Shown: one piece after another, positions 1 through 7,795 of the stretch
Layout of the letters: each line of letters begins with the position of its first letter
Position numbering within the stretch: the stretch's first letter is position 1
DNA from: a cf. Phormidesmis sp. LEGE 11477
Lineage (GTDB): Bacteria > Cyanobacteriota > Cyanobacteriia > Phormidesmidales > Phormidesmidaceae
Length of the DNA stretch: 55,452 bases
Direction: 5' to 3'
Assembly: GCF_015207105.1 (NCBI RefSeq)
Contig: NZ_JADEXO010000028.1
Coordinates: forward strand, 1 to 55,452
The notes under the pieces: model-generated
Databases searched by the model: none
The model's input: the letters and a program-made list of their open reading frames with translations, nothing else
Told to the model about the DNA's origin: nothing
Made by a program: the position numbers and the translations under genes

Positions 1-1
1 T

Positions 2-106
2 CGCTCTGTTCTCTGCATTAGCTGTGGAGTTGAGCACGATAGAGATGAGAACGCCGCTCGTAATATCGAATCGTCTGGGCTGGAGTTAGCCCAAGACGTT
101 AACTGA
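2..106 (+). CDS. tnpB: TnpB (IS200/IS605 OrfB), C-terminal fragment
   Basis: The window opens inside this gene, in frame from position 2 to a TGA at 104-106. The 34 visible residues contain the second half of the C-terminal zinc ribbon (CISCG) followed by HDRDENAARNI, the signature that ends TnpB RNA-guided nucleases; the Asp and the NAA.N run belong to the last RuvC-like block. The product ends LELAQDVN. The N-terminal part lies outside the window, so activity cannot be judged. The element's right end follows about 100 bp downstream. Confidence 0.85.
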   Translation, partial: RSVLCISCGVEHDRDENAARNIESSGLELAQDVN

Positions 107-202
107 ACGATGAACGCATGTAAGACTGGGTTTCCTAGCAGCGCGATTGCTTCGTTAAGCCAGCCGTACGGTAACAGCAAGTCTGTTATCTAGCCGGAGA
201 AT

Positions 203-232
203 CCCCTTGCTTCAGCTAGGGGAGCATGTCAA
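203..232 (+). mobile_element. Right end of an IS200/IS605 element (subterminal hairpin)
   Basis: A hairpin with arms CCCCT (203-207) and AGGGG (218-222), with extra pairing GCT/AGC inside, is followed by GAGCATGTCAA. IS200/IS605 right ends have a subterminal imperfect hairpin and a short cleavage sequence, and this lies about 100 bp after the tnpB stop, as expected. The likely element/host boundary is near 230-232. The sequence just beyond belongs to a disrupted minus-strand gene. Confidence 0.75.
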
Positions 233-500
233 AGGAGGTATCACAGGCTTGGCGTAGTGCTTCCCACCACTGCTCGATTGGCGCGAAGGCGATCGCTGAC
301 TCCAGCCCCCACCCAATCAGCGCTTCTTTGAGTAGCCAGCGACTGCCTTCTAGTGTGCCGCCGACCAGAAACTGTCCATCAACTAGCTATAGGCGAAACT
401 CTGGCCACTGCCAAAATTGAAGTTCGATTTCCTGTGAAGCACAATCATTTCTGAGATCTTCTTGGGGTGATCTGTCTGGGGGCTGGTGCGGAACGGACAT
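216..500 (-). pseudogene. Small conserved-looking gene broken by an IS605 insertion and an amber codon
   Basis: Reading leftward from ATG at 500, the frame encodes about 37 residues ending in EIELQFWQWPEFRL, meets TAG at 387-389, then continues in the same frame as LVDGQFLVGGTLEGSRWLL, GWGLESAIAFAPIEQWWEAL and RQACDT. The two halves read as one Trp-rich protein, so the TAG looks like a nonsense mutation. The last codons (DMLP and stop) lie inside the IS605 right end, so the original C-terminus was removed by the insertion. I do not recognise the family. Confidence 0.55.
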
Positions 501-633
501 GACGGAAAGAAGCCTGGACTACTGTGCCTTTAGTCTATAGCGAGCAAGGCACTATGCATTGATGCTATGTGTAGCGCGATCGCCGAGTGCGACTGACCTA
601 TGACCCTGCCGTACAGCATCTGAAAATTTCTGC

Positions 634-664
634 TTGACTTAGAGTGCGCTCTAACTTTTAAGGT
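634..664 (+). promoter_or_regulatory. MerR-type promoter/operator upstream of the MerR gene
   Basis: A good -35 (TTGACT, 634-639) is followed by a dyad with arms TTAGAG (639-644) and CTCTAA (649-654) lying between it and a possible -10 around 659-664. MerR-family regulators typically bind such dyads inside an over-long 19-20 bp spacer, and the position directly before the merR start suggests autoregulation of merR and the overlapping decarboxylase gene. The exact -10 is uncertain. Confidence 0.6.
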
Positions 665-670
665 GCAGAT

Positions 671-1069
671 ATGACCGCAGCCCTCACTATCAAACAAGTC
701 GCCGAGAAAACCGCTCTTAGCGTTCACACCCTCCGCTATTACGAGCGTTGTGGACTGATTGCGTCAGTTGACCGCGCCAGCAATGGCCATCGACGCTACT
801 CAGCCGATGATATTCGATGGATTAAATTCCTGAATAGGCTGCGTTTGACGGGTATGCCAATTCGCCAGATGCAGCAGTACGCCAAGCTAGTACGTCAGTA
901 TCCAGATGCTGCTTTTGGCGATCGCAGACAGCTCCTAGAAAACCATCGAGAAACCGTGACCAGGCAAATTCATCAGCTACAAGAAAATCTCGCCGTAGTC
1001 GATTGGAAAATTCAACACTACTCAGAATTAGAGGACAAACTCAATGAACACAGCAAAATCAATTCCTGA
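671..1069 (+). CDS. MerR family transcriptional regulator
   Basis: A 132-residue regulator. Residues 6-75 form the winged-helix MerR domain: KQVAEKTALSVHTLRYYER is the helix-turn-helix and RYS.DDI the wing region. A helical dimerisation stretch follows (about 76-120). There are no cysteines in the effector-binding C-terminal part (the only Cys is in the DNA-binding domain), so it is not an obvious metal sensor; it resembles the AdhR/YyaN group that responds to reactive aldehydes and often sits by aldo/keto reductase and carboxymuconolactone decarboxylase genes, as here. Its 3' end overlaps the next gene by 26 bp. Confidence 0.9.
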   Translation: MTAALTIKQVAEKTALSVHTLRYYERCGLIASVDRASNGHRRYSADDIRWIKFLNRLRLTGMPIRQMQQYAKLVRQYPDAAFGDRRQLLENHRETVTRQIHQLQENLAVVDWKIQHYSELEDKLNEHSKINS

Positions 1070-1436
1070 AGCAGAACAATCTGAGCGCTTCCAAAGAGGA
1101 TGGATTCAGCTCAAAGCTATCGATGGCGAAGCAGGCGAACAGGTGATCGAAAGTCTAAAGGAGATAGCCCCAGATCTGGCTCGCTACGTTATCGAATTTC
1201 CCTTTGGGGATATCTACAGTCGCCCTGGCCTAGATCTTAAGTCACGAGAGATCGCCACCATTGCAGCGTTGACAGCAATGGGTAACGCTCGCCCTCAGCT
1301 GAAAGTACATATCCAAGCTGCACTCAATGTCGGCTGTAGTCGTGAAGAGATCGTAGAAGTGATGATACAAATGGCGGTCTACGCTGGGTTCCCGGCAGCA
1401 CTCAACGGCATCTCAGTTGTGAAAGAGGTTTTTTAA
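1044..1436 (+). CDS. Carboxymuconolactone decarboxylase family protein
   Basis: A 130-residue protein with a CMD/AhpD-like helical fold. The core runs from about residue 30 ([20 protein letters not shown]) through [16 protein letters not shown] and [18 protein letters not shown] to [14 protein letters not shown]. The single conserved Cys of GCSREE is kept, but the AhpD CxxC redox pair is absent, so a small-molecule decarboxylase or a thiol-stress role fits better than peroxidase partner. It overlaps merR and is almost certainly co-transcribed with it and formerly with the aldo/keto reductase gene behind it. Confidence 0.88.
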   Translation: MNTAKSIPEAEQSERFQRGWIQLKAIDGEAGEQVIESLKEIAPDLARYVIEFPFGDIYSRPGLDLKSREIATIAALTAMGNARPQLKVHIQAALNVGCSREEIVEVMIQMAVYAGFPAALNGISVVKEVF

Positions 1437-1438
1437 TC

Positions 1439-1549
1439 ATGAAAACTAGGAAGCTAGGGCAAGAACTGACGGTTTCAGCCATCGGGCTGGGATGTATGGG
1501 TATGTCTGAATTTTACGGTGGTCGAGATGAGAAAGAAGCGATGGCGTAG
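1439..1549 (+). pseudogene. Aldo/keto reductase, N-terminal stump
   Basis: ATG at 1439 opens [20 protein letters not shown] and then [14 protein letters not shown], the unmistakable start of an aldo/keto reductase of the YajO/AKR13 type, but a TAG at 1547 ends it after 36 codons. The sequence that follows (GCGTAGCCCCTCCGGCAGAG, 1544-1563) resembles a small dispersed cyanobacterial repeat and no further AKR-like sequence is visible before the NHase gene at 1650. The gene appears deleted from codon 36 onward. It is the third gene of the merR-CMD operon. Confidence 0.75.
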
Positions 1550-1649
1550 CCCCTCCGGCAGAGAATCGCATCCCTGGATGACCTGATCGCATTAGAAAAT
1601 ATAACCCTAAATTAGACCACGCCAGCTAACCCCAAATAAAGCCATCAGC

Positions 1650-2348
1650 CTAACTAATCGCGTTCGATGTGTAACCCTCTGATGAACCGCGTCTAGGACT
1701 CCGCGTAAAGGAGACGCCAATCATACTGTCACGATTAATCAGCGAAATCAAGGATTCTTCACTCCAGCCCTCCGTGCCTCTGGGTCTAACCGGAATAACC
1801 AAATAGCGCGTATCAGCGGTACTGTCCATGACCCGCACTTCTACGCCATCGGAGATCACTGTGCCGAACTCTTCTTCTAAAACGCCGCGCGGATCGACGA
1901 CAACACGATTACGATAGGCGGTGCTTTTATACCAAGAAGGCGGATGATACCCTAAAATCGCTCTGGGATAACATGAGCACAGCGTACATACAACTATGTG
2001 ATGAACCGATGGTGTATTTTCAACTACTGCCAGCCGTTTAATTTCTACCGTATCGATATCTAACTCTCGGCAAGCAGCTTTGCCGTCTGCAAGTAAACGC
2101 GCCTTGAACGCTGGAGCTGTCCAAGCGCGGGCGACTAAACGTGCTCCTAACATCGGCGTGACCGAATCTTGCCGCTCAATTTCGCGCCTGACCTCATCAG
2201 CGGTAAAGTATCCCTTTTTCTCTAAGAGCATTTGAATAGTTTGTGTTTTTTGCGCCCAGTACGCGGCATCGTCATTAATTGGTTCATGACTGTGATTATC
2301 GGGGGCATGCTCATAATCACAGTCGTTCTGCTTACTAGAATGAGACAT
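1650..2348 (-). CDS. nthA: Nitrile hydratase alpha subunit, cobalt-type claw (set 1)
   Basis: A 232-residue NHase alpha-type subunit. The metal-binding claw is VCTLCSCYP with Cys121, Cys124, Ser125 and Cys126; CTLCSC is the pattern associated with low-spin Co(III) enzymes, in which the second and third cysteines are oxidised after synthesis. Upstream is the conserved GARLVARAW (68-76) and FKARLLADG block, and downstream DP..VL.E.FG, V.VR..DST...RYLV and P.RP.GTEG. The N-terminus is long and His/Asp-rich (HSHEP). It is the last gene of the minus-strand run, 85 bp after its beta subunit. Substrate (nitrile, cyanide derivative or thiocyanate) cannot be read from the sequence. The last ~15 residues are Ser/Arg-rich and atypical. 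Confidence 0.92.
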   Translation of the reverse strand: MSHSSKQNDCDYEHAPDNHSHEPINDDAAYWAQKTQTIQMLLEKKGYFTADEVRREIERQDSVTPMLGARLVARAWTAPAFKARLLADGKAACRELDIDTVEIKRLAVVENTPSVHHIVVCTLCSCYPRAILGYHPPSWYKSTAYRNRVVVDPRGVLEEEFGTVISDGVEVRVMDSTADTRYLVIPVRPRGTEGWSEESLISLINRDSMIGVSFTRSPRRGSSEGYTSNAIS

Positions 2349-2433
2349 AATGATAAATGCGTATTTTCTGAGATTACTTTCTAGAAACTGGCACTTCTAA
2401 AACTAGCGCCTCTAGAACTGGTACTTCTGAAAA

Positions 2434-3171
2434 CTATCCAGAGACAGGAGATAGCCACGGCCCGTAGATTTCCGCTGTAATTTTGTCACCTACGCATCGT
2501 TTAGGGCAAGCTGCCTGCCAAACTGTCTCAAAGTCAAACTCTACGAGATATAGCGGTAGCCGAGTCACCTGTTTTCTAAAATGTGCAACGTCTTCAGGAT
2601 TGAGAAACATCCCTGAAAAGCCAATAATTTCACCCGTTTTACCAAGTAGATAGGCAGGCACTCGAACATGACCCGGCTTAGTTTGGGCTGCAACCTGTAC
2701 CCAATCACCCATTGCAAAACTAGGTTCTGAGTCAGCCATCTCTTTAGTTTTCGGCTTGTAGGGTATTTCTGGGTCGTGACGCTGCACAGTTGGAGAATCT
2801 GTTGCAATGACATCTTCTGGCTTTTGCTGAAGTTCTTCTCGGGTAACGAATCCCAGTTCCCTGAAGACTTCTTCCACTGCCAGTACTCTACGTTCCCCAT
2901 ATTCGGGCTGTCTGCCTCGCAGAAACTGGGGAATATCTGTCGAAAACTGGTTAGTTGCAAACATACCATCCGCTTCTTCAGCGGCTCTGCGAATGGCATC
3001 TAGGCTAGGCAGATATCCCTTACCAAGCAGCAAACGATGAATGGAGATAATCTGCTTCTCAAAAAAGTCAACGTCTTTTTCCGTCGCTGGATCTACTGGC
3101 GCGATCACGGACGTATCCTTAGGATTATGCAAGATTTGAAGATGATAGTCTTTGGGCGGAACTTCTTTCAT
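2434..3171 (-). CDS. nthB: Nitrile hydratase beta subunit (set 1)
   Basis: A 245-residue beta subunit. The helical N-terminal half carries FFEKQIISIHRLLLGKGYL and RRVLAVEEVFRELGFVTREE. The C-terminal half (about 150-245) is the SH3-like domain that caps the alpha active site: F.MGDWVQV, GHVRVPAYLLGKTGEIIG, LYLVEFDFETVW, ITAEIYGPWL. It lacks the usual HD.GG start, so it is a divergent beta; together with a C-rich end (ACPKRC) this suggests a substrate range unlike textbook NHases. It precedes the alpha gene (beta then alpha in transcription order, as in many Co-type operons). Confidence 0.88.
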   Translation of the reverse strand: MKEVPPKDYHLQILHNPKDTSVIAPVDPATEKDVDFFEKQIISIHRLLLGKGYLPSLDAIRRAAEEADGMFATNQFSTDIPQFLRGRQPEYGERRVLAVEEVFRELGFVTREELQQKPEDVIATDSPTVQRHDPEIPYKPKTKEMADSEPSFAMGDWVQVAAQTKPGHVRVPAYLLGKTGEIIGFSGMFLNPEDVAHFRKQVTRLPLYLVEFDFETVWQAACPKRCVGDKITAEIYGPWLSPVSG

Positions 3172-3200
3172 AAGAGTTACGGTGCTGTCATAACAGTCTA

Positions 3201-4313
3201 TTAAACCAGTTCAGACTTATCTAACATAATGGCTTTAGCGCTCATCTCTTTATCTAGCACCTCTTCTGCCGAAAAGACATTAATAAACTTCTGGTAGGAG
3301 TCTAAATCTGTTGCGTCTAGGTCGTCAAACCGTTTGAGTAGCGGCTGAGCCACATAGGCAGCCTGAGCGGCTTCTAATGCCGTATATTCAGAGATAATAG
3401 GCCGTACCTGATTAAAGTCGTCATTGGCAATTTTAGTGGCTTCATCAATCACCTGCACCACTTTTTTAGCTACTTCAGGCCGATCGGTGAGGAACTTGGA
3501 AGTCAGCACTGCCGCACCTGAATAGAACGGATCGGAGATAAACATAGCAACCGGATTGACCATGGCTCGCTTACCTTGCTCTGTCGCTTCTGCGATAGAG
3601 CCGATGGGTTCTAAAGAAAGGGTGGCATCGACCGCGCCAGAAACAACAGAAGGTAGGTGTAGCCCTACCGCCATTTGTTCGATAGTGACGGTACTGCCGG
3701 GTTCTAGCCCGTTTTGCTTCAAGACATAAGAAAGAATAGTCTTCCACTGAATACCAGGAATGGTGCTGACGGTCTTCCCTTTTAGATCTTCAAAAGAGGC
3801 GATGGTTGAGTCGGGTGTCACAATCAGTCCATCGTTCATCAAGTTGCTTTTAATGCCGCCACCCTGCAAGCCAAAAACCTTAAAGGTGCCGGGTGCTTTG
3901 GCCTCTGCTAAAACGGTGATGCCAGCAGCCGTCCCCGGCGGACCAAAGTCAGCTCGCCCTGAGACTAGGGAGTCAATGATTTGATTGGGATTTTCAAACT
4001 TAACCGATTCAACTTCAATATCTGCCTGGTCAAACAAGCCTCGTTCTAAGGCAACGTAATAAGCGGTCGTTTGCATAATCGGTAGCCACGAGGCAACCAC
4101 CTTTTCTTTTTTAACAATTAGCTCTGGGCTACCGCTCTCTGGACTGCCGCTACCAGAAGCCTCAGTAGCAGTGTCAGTTGTCTCTGTAGAAGGGTTAGCA
4201 CCGCAAGCTGCGATCGCCCCGGCCCCCAAACTTAACGCGCCGTACTTAACAAACTTGCGTCGGCTGAAAGGTTGCTCACTCGAATTTTGATGATTTATGT
4301 TCTTTTTACGCAT
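3201..4313 (-). CDS. ABC transporter substrate-binding lipoprotein (nitrate/sulfonate/taurine type), cassette A
   Basis: A 370-residue SsuA/TauA/NrtA-type binding protein. The N-terminus has a twin-arginine motif (SRRKFVKYG, about 17-25) followed by a hydrophobic stretch ending in the lipobox AIAAC, so it should be exported by Tat and lipid-anchored. A Thr/Ser/Glu-rich linker follows, then the NMT1-like fold: VASWLPIMQTTAYYVALERGLF, SLVSGRADFG, LKGKTVSTIPG. It is the third cistron of a tight permease/ATPase/SBP cassette lying between two NHase sets, so uptake of a nitrile, amide or related N/S organic is inferred; the ligand is not readable. Confidence 0.9.
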   Translation of the reverse strand: MRKKNINHQNSSEQPFSRRKFVKYGALSLGAGAIAACGANPSTETTDTATEASGSGSPESGSPELIVKKEKVVASWLPIMQTTAYYVALERGLFDQADIEVESVKFENPNQIIDSLVSGRADFGPPGTAAGITVLAEAKAPGTFKVFGLQGGGIKSNLMNDGLIVTPDSTIASFEDLKGKTVSTIPGIQWKTILSYVLKQNGLEPGSTVTIEQMAVGLHLPSVVSGAVDATLSLEPIGSIAEATEQGKRAMVNPVAMFISDPFYSGAAVLTSKFLTDRPEVAKKVVQVIDEATKIANDDFNQVRPIISEYTALEAAQAAYVAQPLLKRFDDLDATDLDSYQKFINVFSAEEVLDKEMSAKAIMLDKSELV

Positions 4314-4317
4314 AGCT

Positions 4318-5142
4318 CTATTGTCCTTTCCAATGAATAAATTTGTTTTCAGTTAGTAAAAAAAATTGGTTTAGCCCATAGCCCATTACGCCTGTTGCGA
4401 TAATTGAGGCGTACATGCCAGGCATATCAAAAACTTGCTGAGCGTCGATGATTCGCTGACCCATGCCGTTCGTGGAACCGACAAACATCTCAGCCACGAT
4501 GATGACTACTAGCGTTAGCGAAACTGCTGTTCGCAAGCCAATGAAAGTCTGGGGCAGCGTTTCAAAGAAAATGACATCAACAAACACGCGCCACTTAGGA
4601 ACGCCCATCACCTTAGCCGCCATAATGCGAGTTTTACGAGTGTTCATTACCCCGTAGGCCACATTAAAAAAGACAACCAGCGCCCCTGCAAAAGCTGCCA
4701 CCGCTACCTTAGAAAAATCGCCGATGCCAAAGACAACTAAAAACAACGGAAACATGGCCGTTGCTGGCGTGGAACGAAAGAAGTCAATTAGAAATTCAAA
4801 AGACTTATACAGCTTCTCATTGGCACCTAGCAGCAGCCCCAGCGGAATGCCTAAGATACTGGCGATCACAAAAGCATACAGGGTGCGATAGAGCGTTAGC
4901 CAAAAATCCAACAGTAAATCACCGCTCGTAATTCCTGCCCAAAGCGAACTAAACGTTGCAATGGGTGTGGGTAATAGCACTGCCTGAATAATGCCTAGCG
5001 CTGTTACTAGCCACCATATAAACAAGAAAACAAGCGTTCCTGTGTTGGCAACTAGAAAGGGAGAGAGCTTGGTAGAGAAGTTAGAAAGATAAGATTTTTC
5101 TTGTATGGGTTGTTCTGTTGTTTGCTGTCTTGGATACTGCAT
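4318..5142 (-). CDS. ABC transporter permease (SsuC/TauC/NrtB type), cassette A
   Basis: A 274-residue inner-membrane permease with about six membrane helices after a ~30-residue cytoplasmic start. The ATPase-coupling EAA-like loop is at MAAKVMGVPKWRVFVDV..ETLPQ, and FRSTPATAMFPLFLVVFGIG is the conserved motif of this importer class. Separated from the binding-protein gene by 4 bp and from the ATPase gene by 4 bp, so the three are translated from one message. Confidence 0.92.
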   Translation of the reverse strand: MQYPRQQTTEQPIQEKSYLSNFSTKLSPFLVANTGTLVFLFIWWLVTALGIIQAVLLPTPIATFSSLWAGITSGDLLLDFWLTLYRTLYAFVIASILGIPLGLLLGANEKLYKSFEFLIDFFRSTPATAMFPLFLVVFGIGDFSKVAVAAFAGALVVFFNVAYGVMNTRKTRIMAAKVMGVPKWRVFVDVIFFETLPQTFIGLRTAVSLTLVVIIVAEMFVGSTNGMGQRIIDAQQVFDMPGMYASIIATGVMGYGLNQFFLLTENKFIHWKGQ

Positions 5143-5146
5143 CTAT

Positions 5147-5980
5147 CTAGCTGGCCTCTCGACGAAAGACCTCTAGGCTATGGGCTTTAGTGCTCACAAA
5201 TGCCGGTTCTGAAAGAGTCTTGAGTGTTCGAGGACGCTGCGCCTCAAAAACTACCCGTTCGGCCAGTCGAGTTGGGCGCTTGGTGAGTAACAAAATATGG
5301 TCGGCTAGATAAACCGCTTCTTCTAAGTCGTGAGAAATCATCACGATTGTGACACCTGTGGCAGTGAATACCTCTTGAAGTTTGTCTCGGATGGCTAAGG
5401 TGGCCTCATAGTCTAGGGCGGAAAACGGTTCGTCTAGGAAAAGAATATTGGGCTGAGTGGAAAGGGCGCGCATGATCGAGACGAGCTGCTGTTGCCCACC
5501 AGAGAGTTCATAAGGATATCGCGATAGATCAAAACCCACATCAAACTGATGAATAAGCGTCTCAACTCTCGCCTTGCGCTGCAGTCGAGACAACCCTGCG
5601 CTCAAAAGCGGGTATTCAATATTTTCAGCGGCTCTGAGCCAAGGAAAGAGCGCGTCTCGGTAGTTTTGGAACACGTAGCCAATCTTTACGGGTGATTCGT
5701 TTCGGCTGTTGTTTGTGCTGCTTTTCTGGCCTTTCTTTTGGATAGTTTTAGTACGGCCAGATGAGCGTACCTCTGTGCCAAATCGCATCTGGCCAGCATC
5801 TGGCGTCAGCAAGCCTGCCATCATATTGAGCAGCGTGGACTTACCGCAGCCATTTGGCCCAAAAATACAGGTAATCTTTCCACGAGCAATCTTAAGATCA
5901 AAATTCTCGTATAAAACTTTTTCACCTAAGTATTTAGTCAGTCCTGTCACTTCAATATCGACGCCCAATTTAGAAACCAT
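5147..5980 (-). CDS. ABC transporter ATP-binding protein (SsuB/TauB/NrtD type), cassette A
   Basis: A 277-residue ATPase with Walker A FGPNGCGKSTLL (about 40-51), Q-loop VFQNYRDALFPW, signature ELSGGQQQLVSIMRAL, Walker B ILFLDEPFSALD and switch His in ISHDLEEAV. Between the Walker A region and the Q-loop is an unusual Lys/Ser/Asn-rich insert (SGRTKTIQKKGQKSSTNNSR), which makes the protein about 20 residues longer than SsuB and looks like an exposed loop. 3 bp separate it from the HupE gene upstream, tying metal uptake and solute uptake into one transcript. Confidence 0.93.
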   Translation of the reverse strand: MVSKLGVDIEVTGLTKYLGEKVLYENFDLKIARGKITCIFGPNGCGKSTLLNMMAGLLTPDAGQMRFGTEVRSSGRTKTIQKKGQKSSTNNSRNESPVKIGYVFQNYRDALFPWLRAAENIEYPLLSAGLSRLQRKARVETLIHQFDVGFDLSRYPYELSGGQQQLVSIMRALSTQPNILFLDEPFSALDYEATLAIRDKLQEVFTATGVTIVMISHDLEEAVYLADHILLLTKRPTRLAERVVFEAQRPRTLKTLSEPAFVSTKAHSLEVFRREAS

Positions 5981-5983
5981 GCT

Positions 5984-6643
5984 CTATCCTAGTAAGAGCG
6001 AAGAGAGAAACGCACCGCCTGCGCCACAGGCCATAAATCCGGCGTAGCGAAGCCAAGCCAACCTTTTAACAGGGCCAAGCAGTTTCTGTGCGATGCCAAA
6101 AGCCACTGCCATGATGGCAGCTTGAATAAGGGTAAATCCAGCTAGATAAGCAAGTAAGGGCGTCATTTCTGCTCCGACTACAGCTTCACCATAGGCATAG
6201 CCGTGAAAAATGCCTGCCATTGCGCTCAATATGACAATAGCGGTTAGGCTCATCTGACGCCCATAGGCAGCGATCACGCCAAACAAAACAACAGACAGCG
6301 AGATGAAAAATTCAGGGGTAGGTAAGTTTAACTCCATCAGATGAATTCCTGTACCCGCTAGGGTCGCGCCTAGAAATACCATCGGAACTACAACAGCAGG
6401 CTTGGATCTGATAGCGAGCAAGCCAACGATAATAGTAAACACAAAGTGGTCCGGCCCAATGATGGGATGGCCCAGCCCAGACAAGAATCCTTGAACCCAG
6501 CTAGTGGGCGTAGTGCCTCCAAAAGGGTGATGGGCTAAGGCTGGAGATGCGATCGCGAGCAGCCCAGCTGAGATAAATACAGGGATGAGCACGGGGGCAA
6601 GTGCGGTCAGGATCAACGGTGTTGATCTGTTCTTTAGTTTCAT
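5984..6643 (-). CDS. hupE: HupE/UreJ family metal permease (probable cobalt or nickel)
   Basis: A 219-residue membrane protein with a cleavable signal peptide (cut after SPALA, giving a mature N-terminus HHPFGG) and about six membrane helices. The family's metal-binding signatures are intact: GLGHPIIGPDHFVF near residue 57-70 and GIFHGYAYGEA near 144-154. HupE/UreJ proteins move Ni or Co. In an operon with NHase subunits, a cobalt supply role for the CTLCSC enzymes is the simplest reading, though nickel cannot be excluded. No cobalamin riboswitch was seen upstream. Confidence 0.88.
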   Translation of the reverse strand: MKLKNRSTPLILTALAPVLIPVFISAGLLAIASPALAHHPFGGTTPTSWVQGFLSGLGHPIIGPDHFVFTIIVGLLAIRSKPAVVVPMVFLGATLAGTGIHLMELNLPTPEFFISLSVVLFGVIAAYGRQMSLTAIVILSAMAGIFHGYAYGEAVVGAEMTPLLAYLAGFTLIQAAIMAVAFGIAQKLLGPVKRLAWLRYAGFMACGAGGAFLSSLLLG

Positions 6644-6683
6644 GATTCAGATATTGAGAGTACGTTTTTAGACGTAATGCTTG

Positions 6684-7037
6684 TCAGGTAGACGCTTTAC
6701 AGTCAAGGACTTGGGCAAGCTGTTGTTCTAGCTCGCCGGCTTCTAGCACACCAGAGGCGATCGCGATTTTCTCTAAAGCACTGAGCCAGCATTGGTAATA
6801 GTCCCACTCAGGATCGTCAAGCTCGTGAGTAGATTCCCATTCGTCGATGGTAGCAATCAAAGTCTGGCGAAATTCTTCCCACTCATAGTGGCCTTGCTTA
6901 GAAAGGGCGATCGCCACACCAAACGCCAGCTTTTCCCAGTCTCGATCGAACTGCAAGTGACCATCTTGCCGAGGTGGTGCCTCTTGCGGTGATCCCATCA
7001 AACTGGTCGCCGCAAAATGTTCAAATTTAGTAAACAT
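6684..7037 (-). CDS. Nitrile hydratase accessory protein (P14K/P15K-like chaperone)
   Basis: A 117-residue protein homologous to the N-terminal helical half of NHase beta: FDRDWEKLAFGVAIALSKQG, EWEEFRQTLIATIDEWE, YYQCWLSALEKI and LEAGELEQQL. Stand-alone proteins of this size are NHase accessory factors (NhlE, P15K of thiocyanate hydrolase) that carry the alpha subunit while cobalt is inserted and the claw cysteines are oxidised. It lies 34 bp downstream of the set 2 alpha gene, in the usual accessory position. That it sits with an iron-type alpha but upstream of a cobalt-type one leaves its client open. Confidence 0.85.
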   Translation of the reverse strand: MFTKFEHFAATSLMGSPQEAPPRQDGHLQFDRDWEKLAFGVAIALSKQGHYEWEEFRQTLIATIDEWESTHELDDPEWDYYQCWLSALEKIAIASGVLEAGELEQQLAQVLDCKAST

Positions 7038-7071
7038 CGTTTAATTACATTTTGTTTAATTACATCTTGAT

Positions 7072-7695
7072 CTACCCTTTCACGGTGGCAACGCCCATCA
7101 TGGCCTCGGGGGTTAGCAGCGCGGCTAGCTCCTCTTCACTCATGTTCTCTGTGCCCTCAGGACGCATCGGCAGCACCCACCAGCGAATCTGAGCGCTCGT
7201 GTCCCAAATGCGAATTTCAACAGAATCGTCTAGCTCAACGCCAAATTCCGACAGCACGACGCGAGGCTCTCGTGCAACCCGCGCTCGAAAGGTAGGATCT
7301 TTAAACCAGTAGGGCGGCAATCCGAGAGTGGGCCAAGGGTAGCAAGAACATAAGCTGCACACAATCACGTTATGTACTTCGGGAGTGTTTTCAGCAATCC
7401 GCATATGCTCACCTTCCGCGCCAGACATGCCAGTAGGAAAGCCCAGCTCCTCGCAGGCGGCATTACAGTCTGCCAACAGCCGCGCCTTAAAGTCAGGATC
7501 TACCCACGCTCTAGCGACCAGCTTTGCACCGTTGAAAGGCCCCATTTTGCTCTCAAAATGGCTCAGCACCGTATCTACTGTCTGACCTGTGATAACTCCC
7601 TTTTCAATCAGTAAAGACTCTAAAGCTTTGACCTTGGCGGCACTGACAGTCTCTCGGTCTGCGTCATACTCGAATCCTGGATAATTACTGGGCAT
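7072..7695 (-). CDS. nthA: Nitrile hydratase alpha subunit, iron-type claw (set 2)
   Basis: I place the start at the ATG at 7693-7695 (protein begins [11 protein letters not shown], 207 residues) because AGGAGA lies about 8 nt before it; a longer in-frame start at 7728 lacks this. The claw is [11 protein letters not shown], with Cys at residues 113, 116, 118 and Ser117. CSLCSC (Ser at the second claw position) is the pattern of Fe(III) NHases, against CTLCSC in the other two alpha subunits of this window. The flanks are canonical: [38 protein letters not shown] and MRPEGTE. Paired with the beta gene 100 bp upstream and the CobW gene before that. Confidence 0.93.
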   Translation of the reverse strand: MPSNYPGFEYDADRETVSAAKVKALESLLIEKGVITGQTVDTVLSHFESKMGPFNGAKLVARAWVDPDFKARLLADCNAACEELGFPTGMSGAEGEHMRIAENTPEVHNVIVCSLCSCYPWPTLGLPPYWFKDPTFRARVAREPRVVLSEFGVELDDSVEIRIWDTSAQIRWWVLPMRPEGTENMSEEELAALLTPEAMMGVATVKG

Positions 7696-7795
7696 CGTCT
7701 TCTCTCCTAAAAGTCTTTTTGCTCCCAACGCATCTCTTTTCTCAGAAGCTGTTCTGAAAGTCTTCTCTACAAAGCTTCTCTAAGGTGCCTCTTCT

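Noticed and set aside
2565-2999. A 144-codon minus-strand frame inside the set 1 beta gene.
   Set aside because: It lies in another frame of a gene with clear NHase beta motifs and has no family features of its own.
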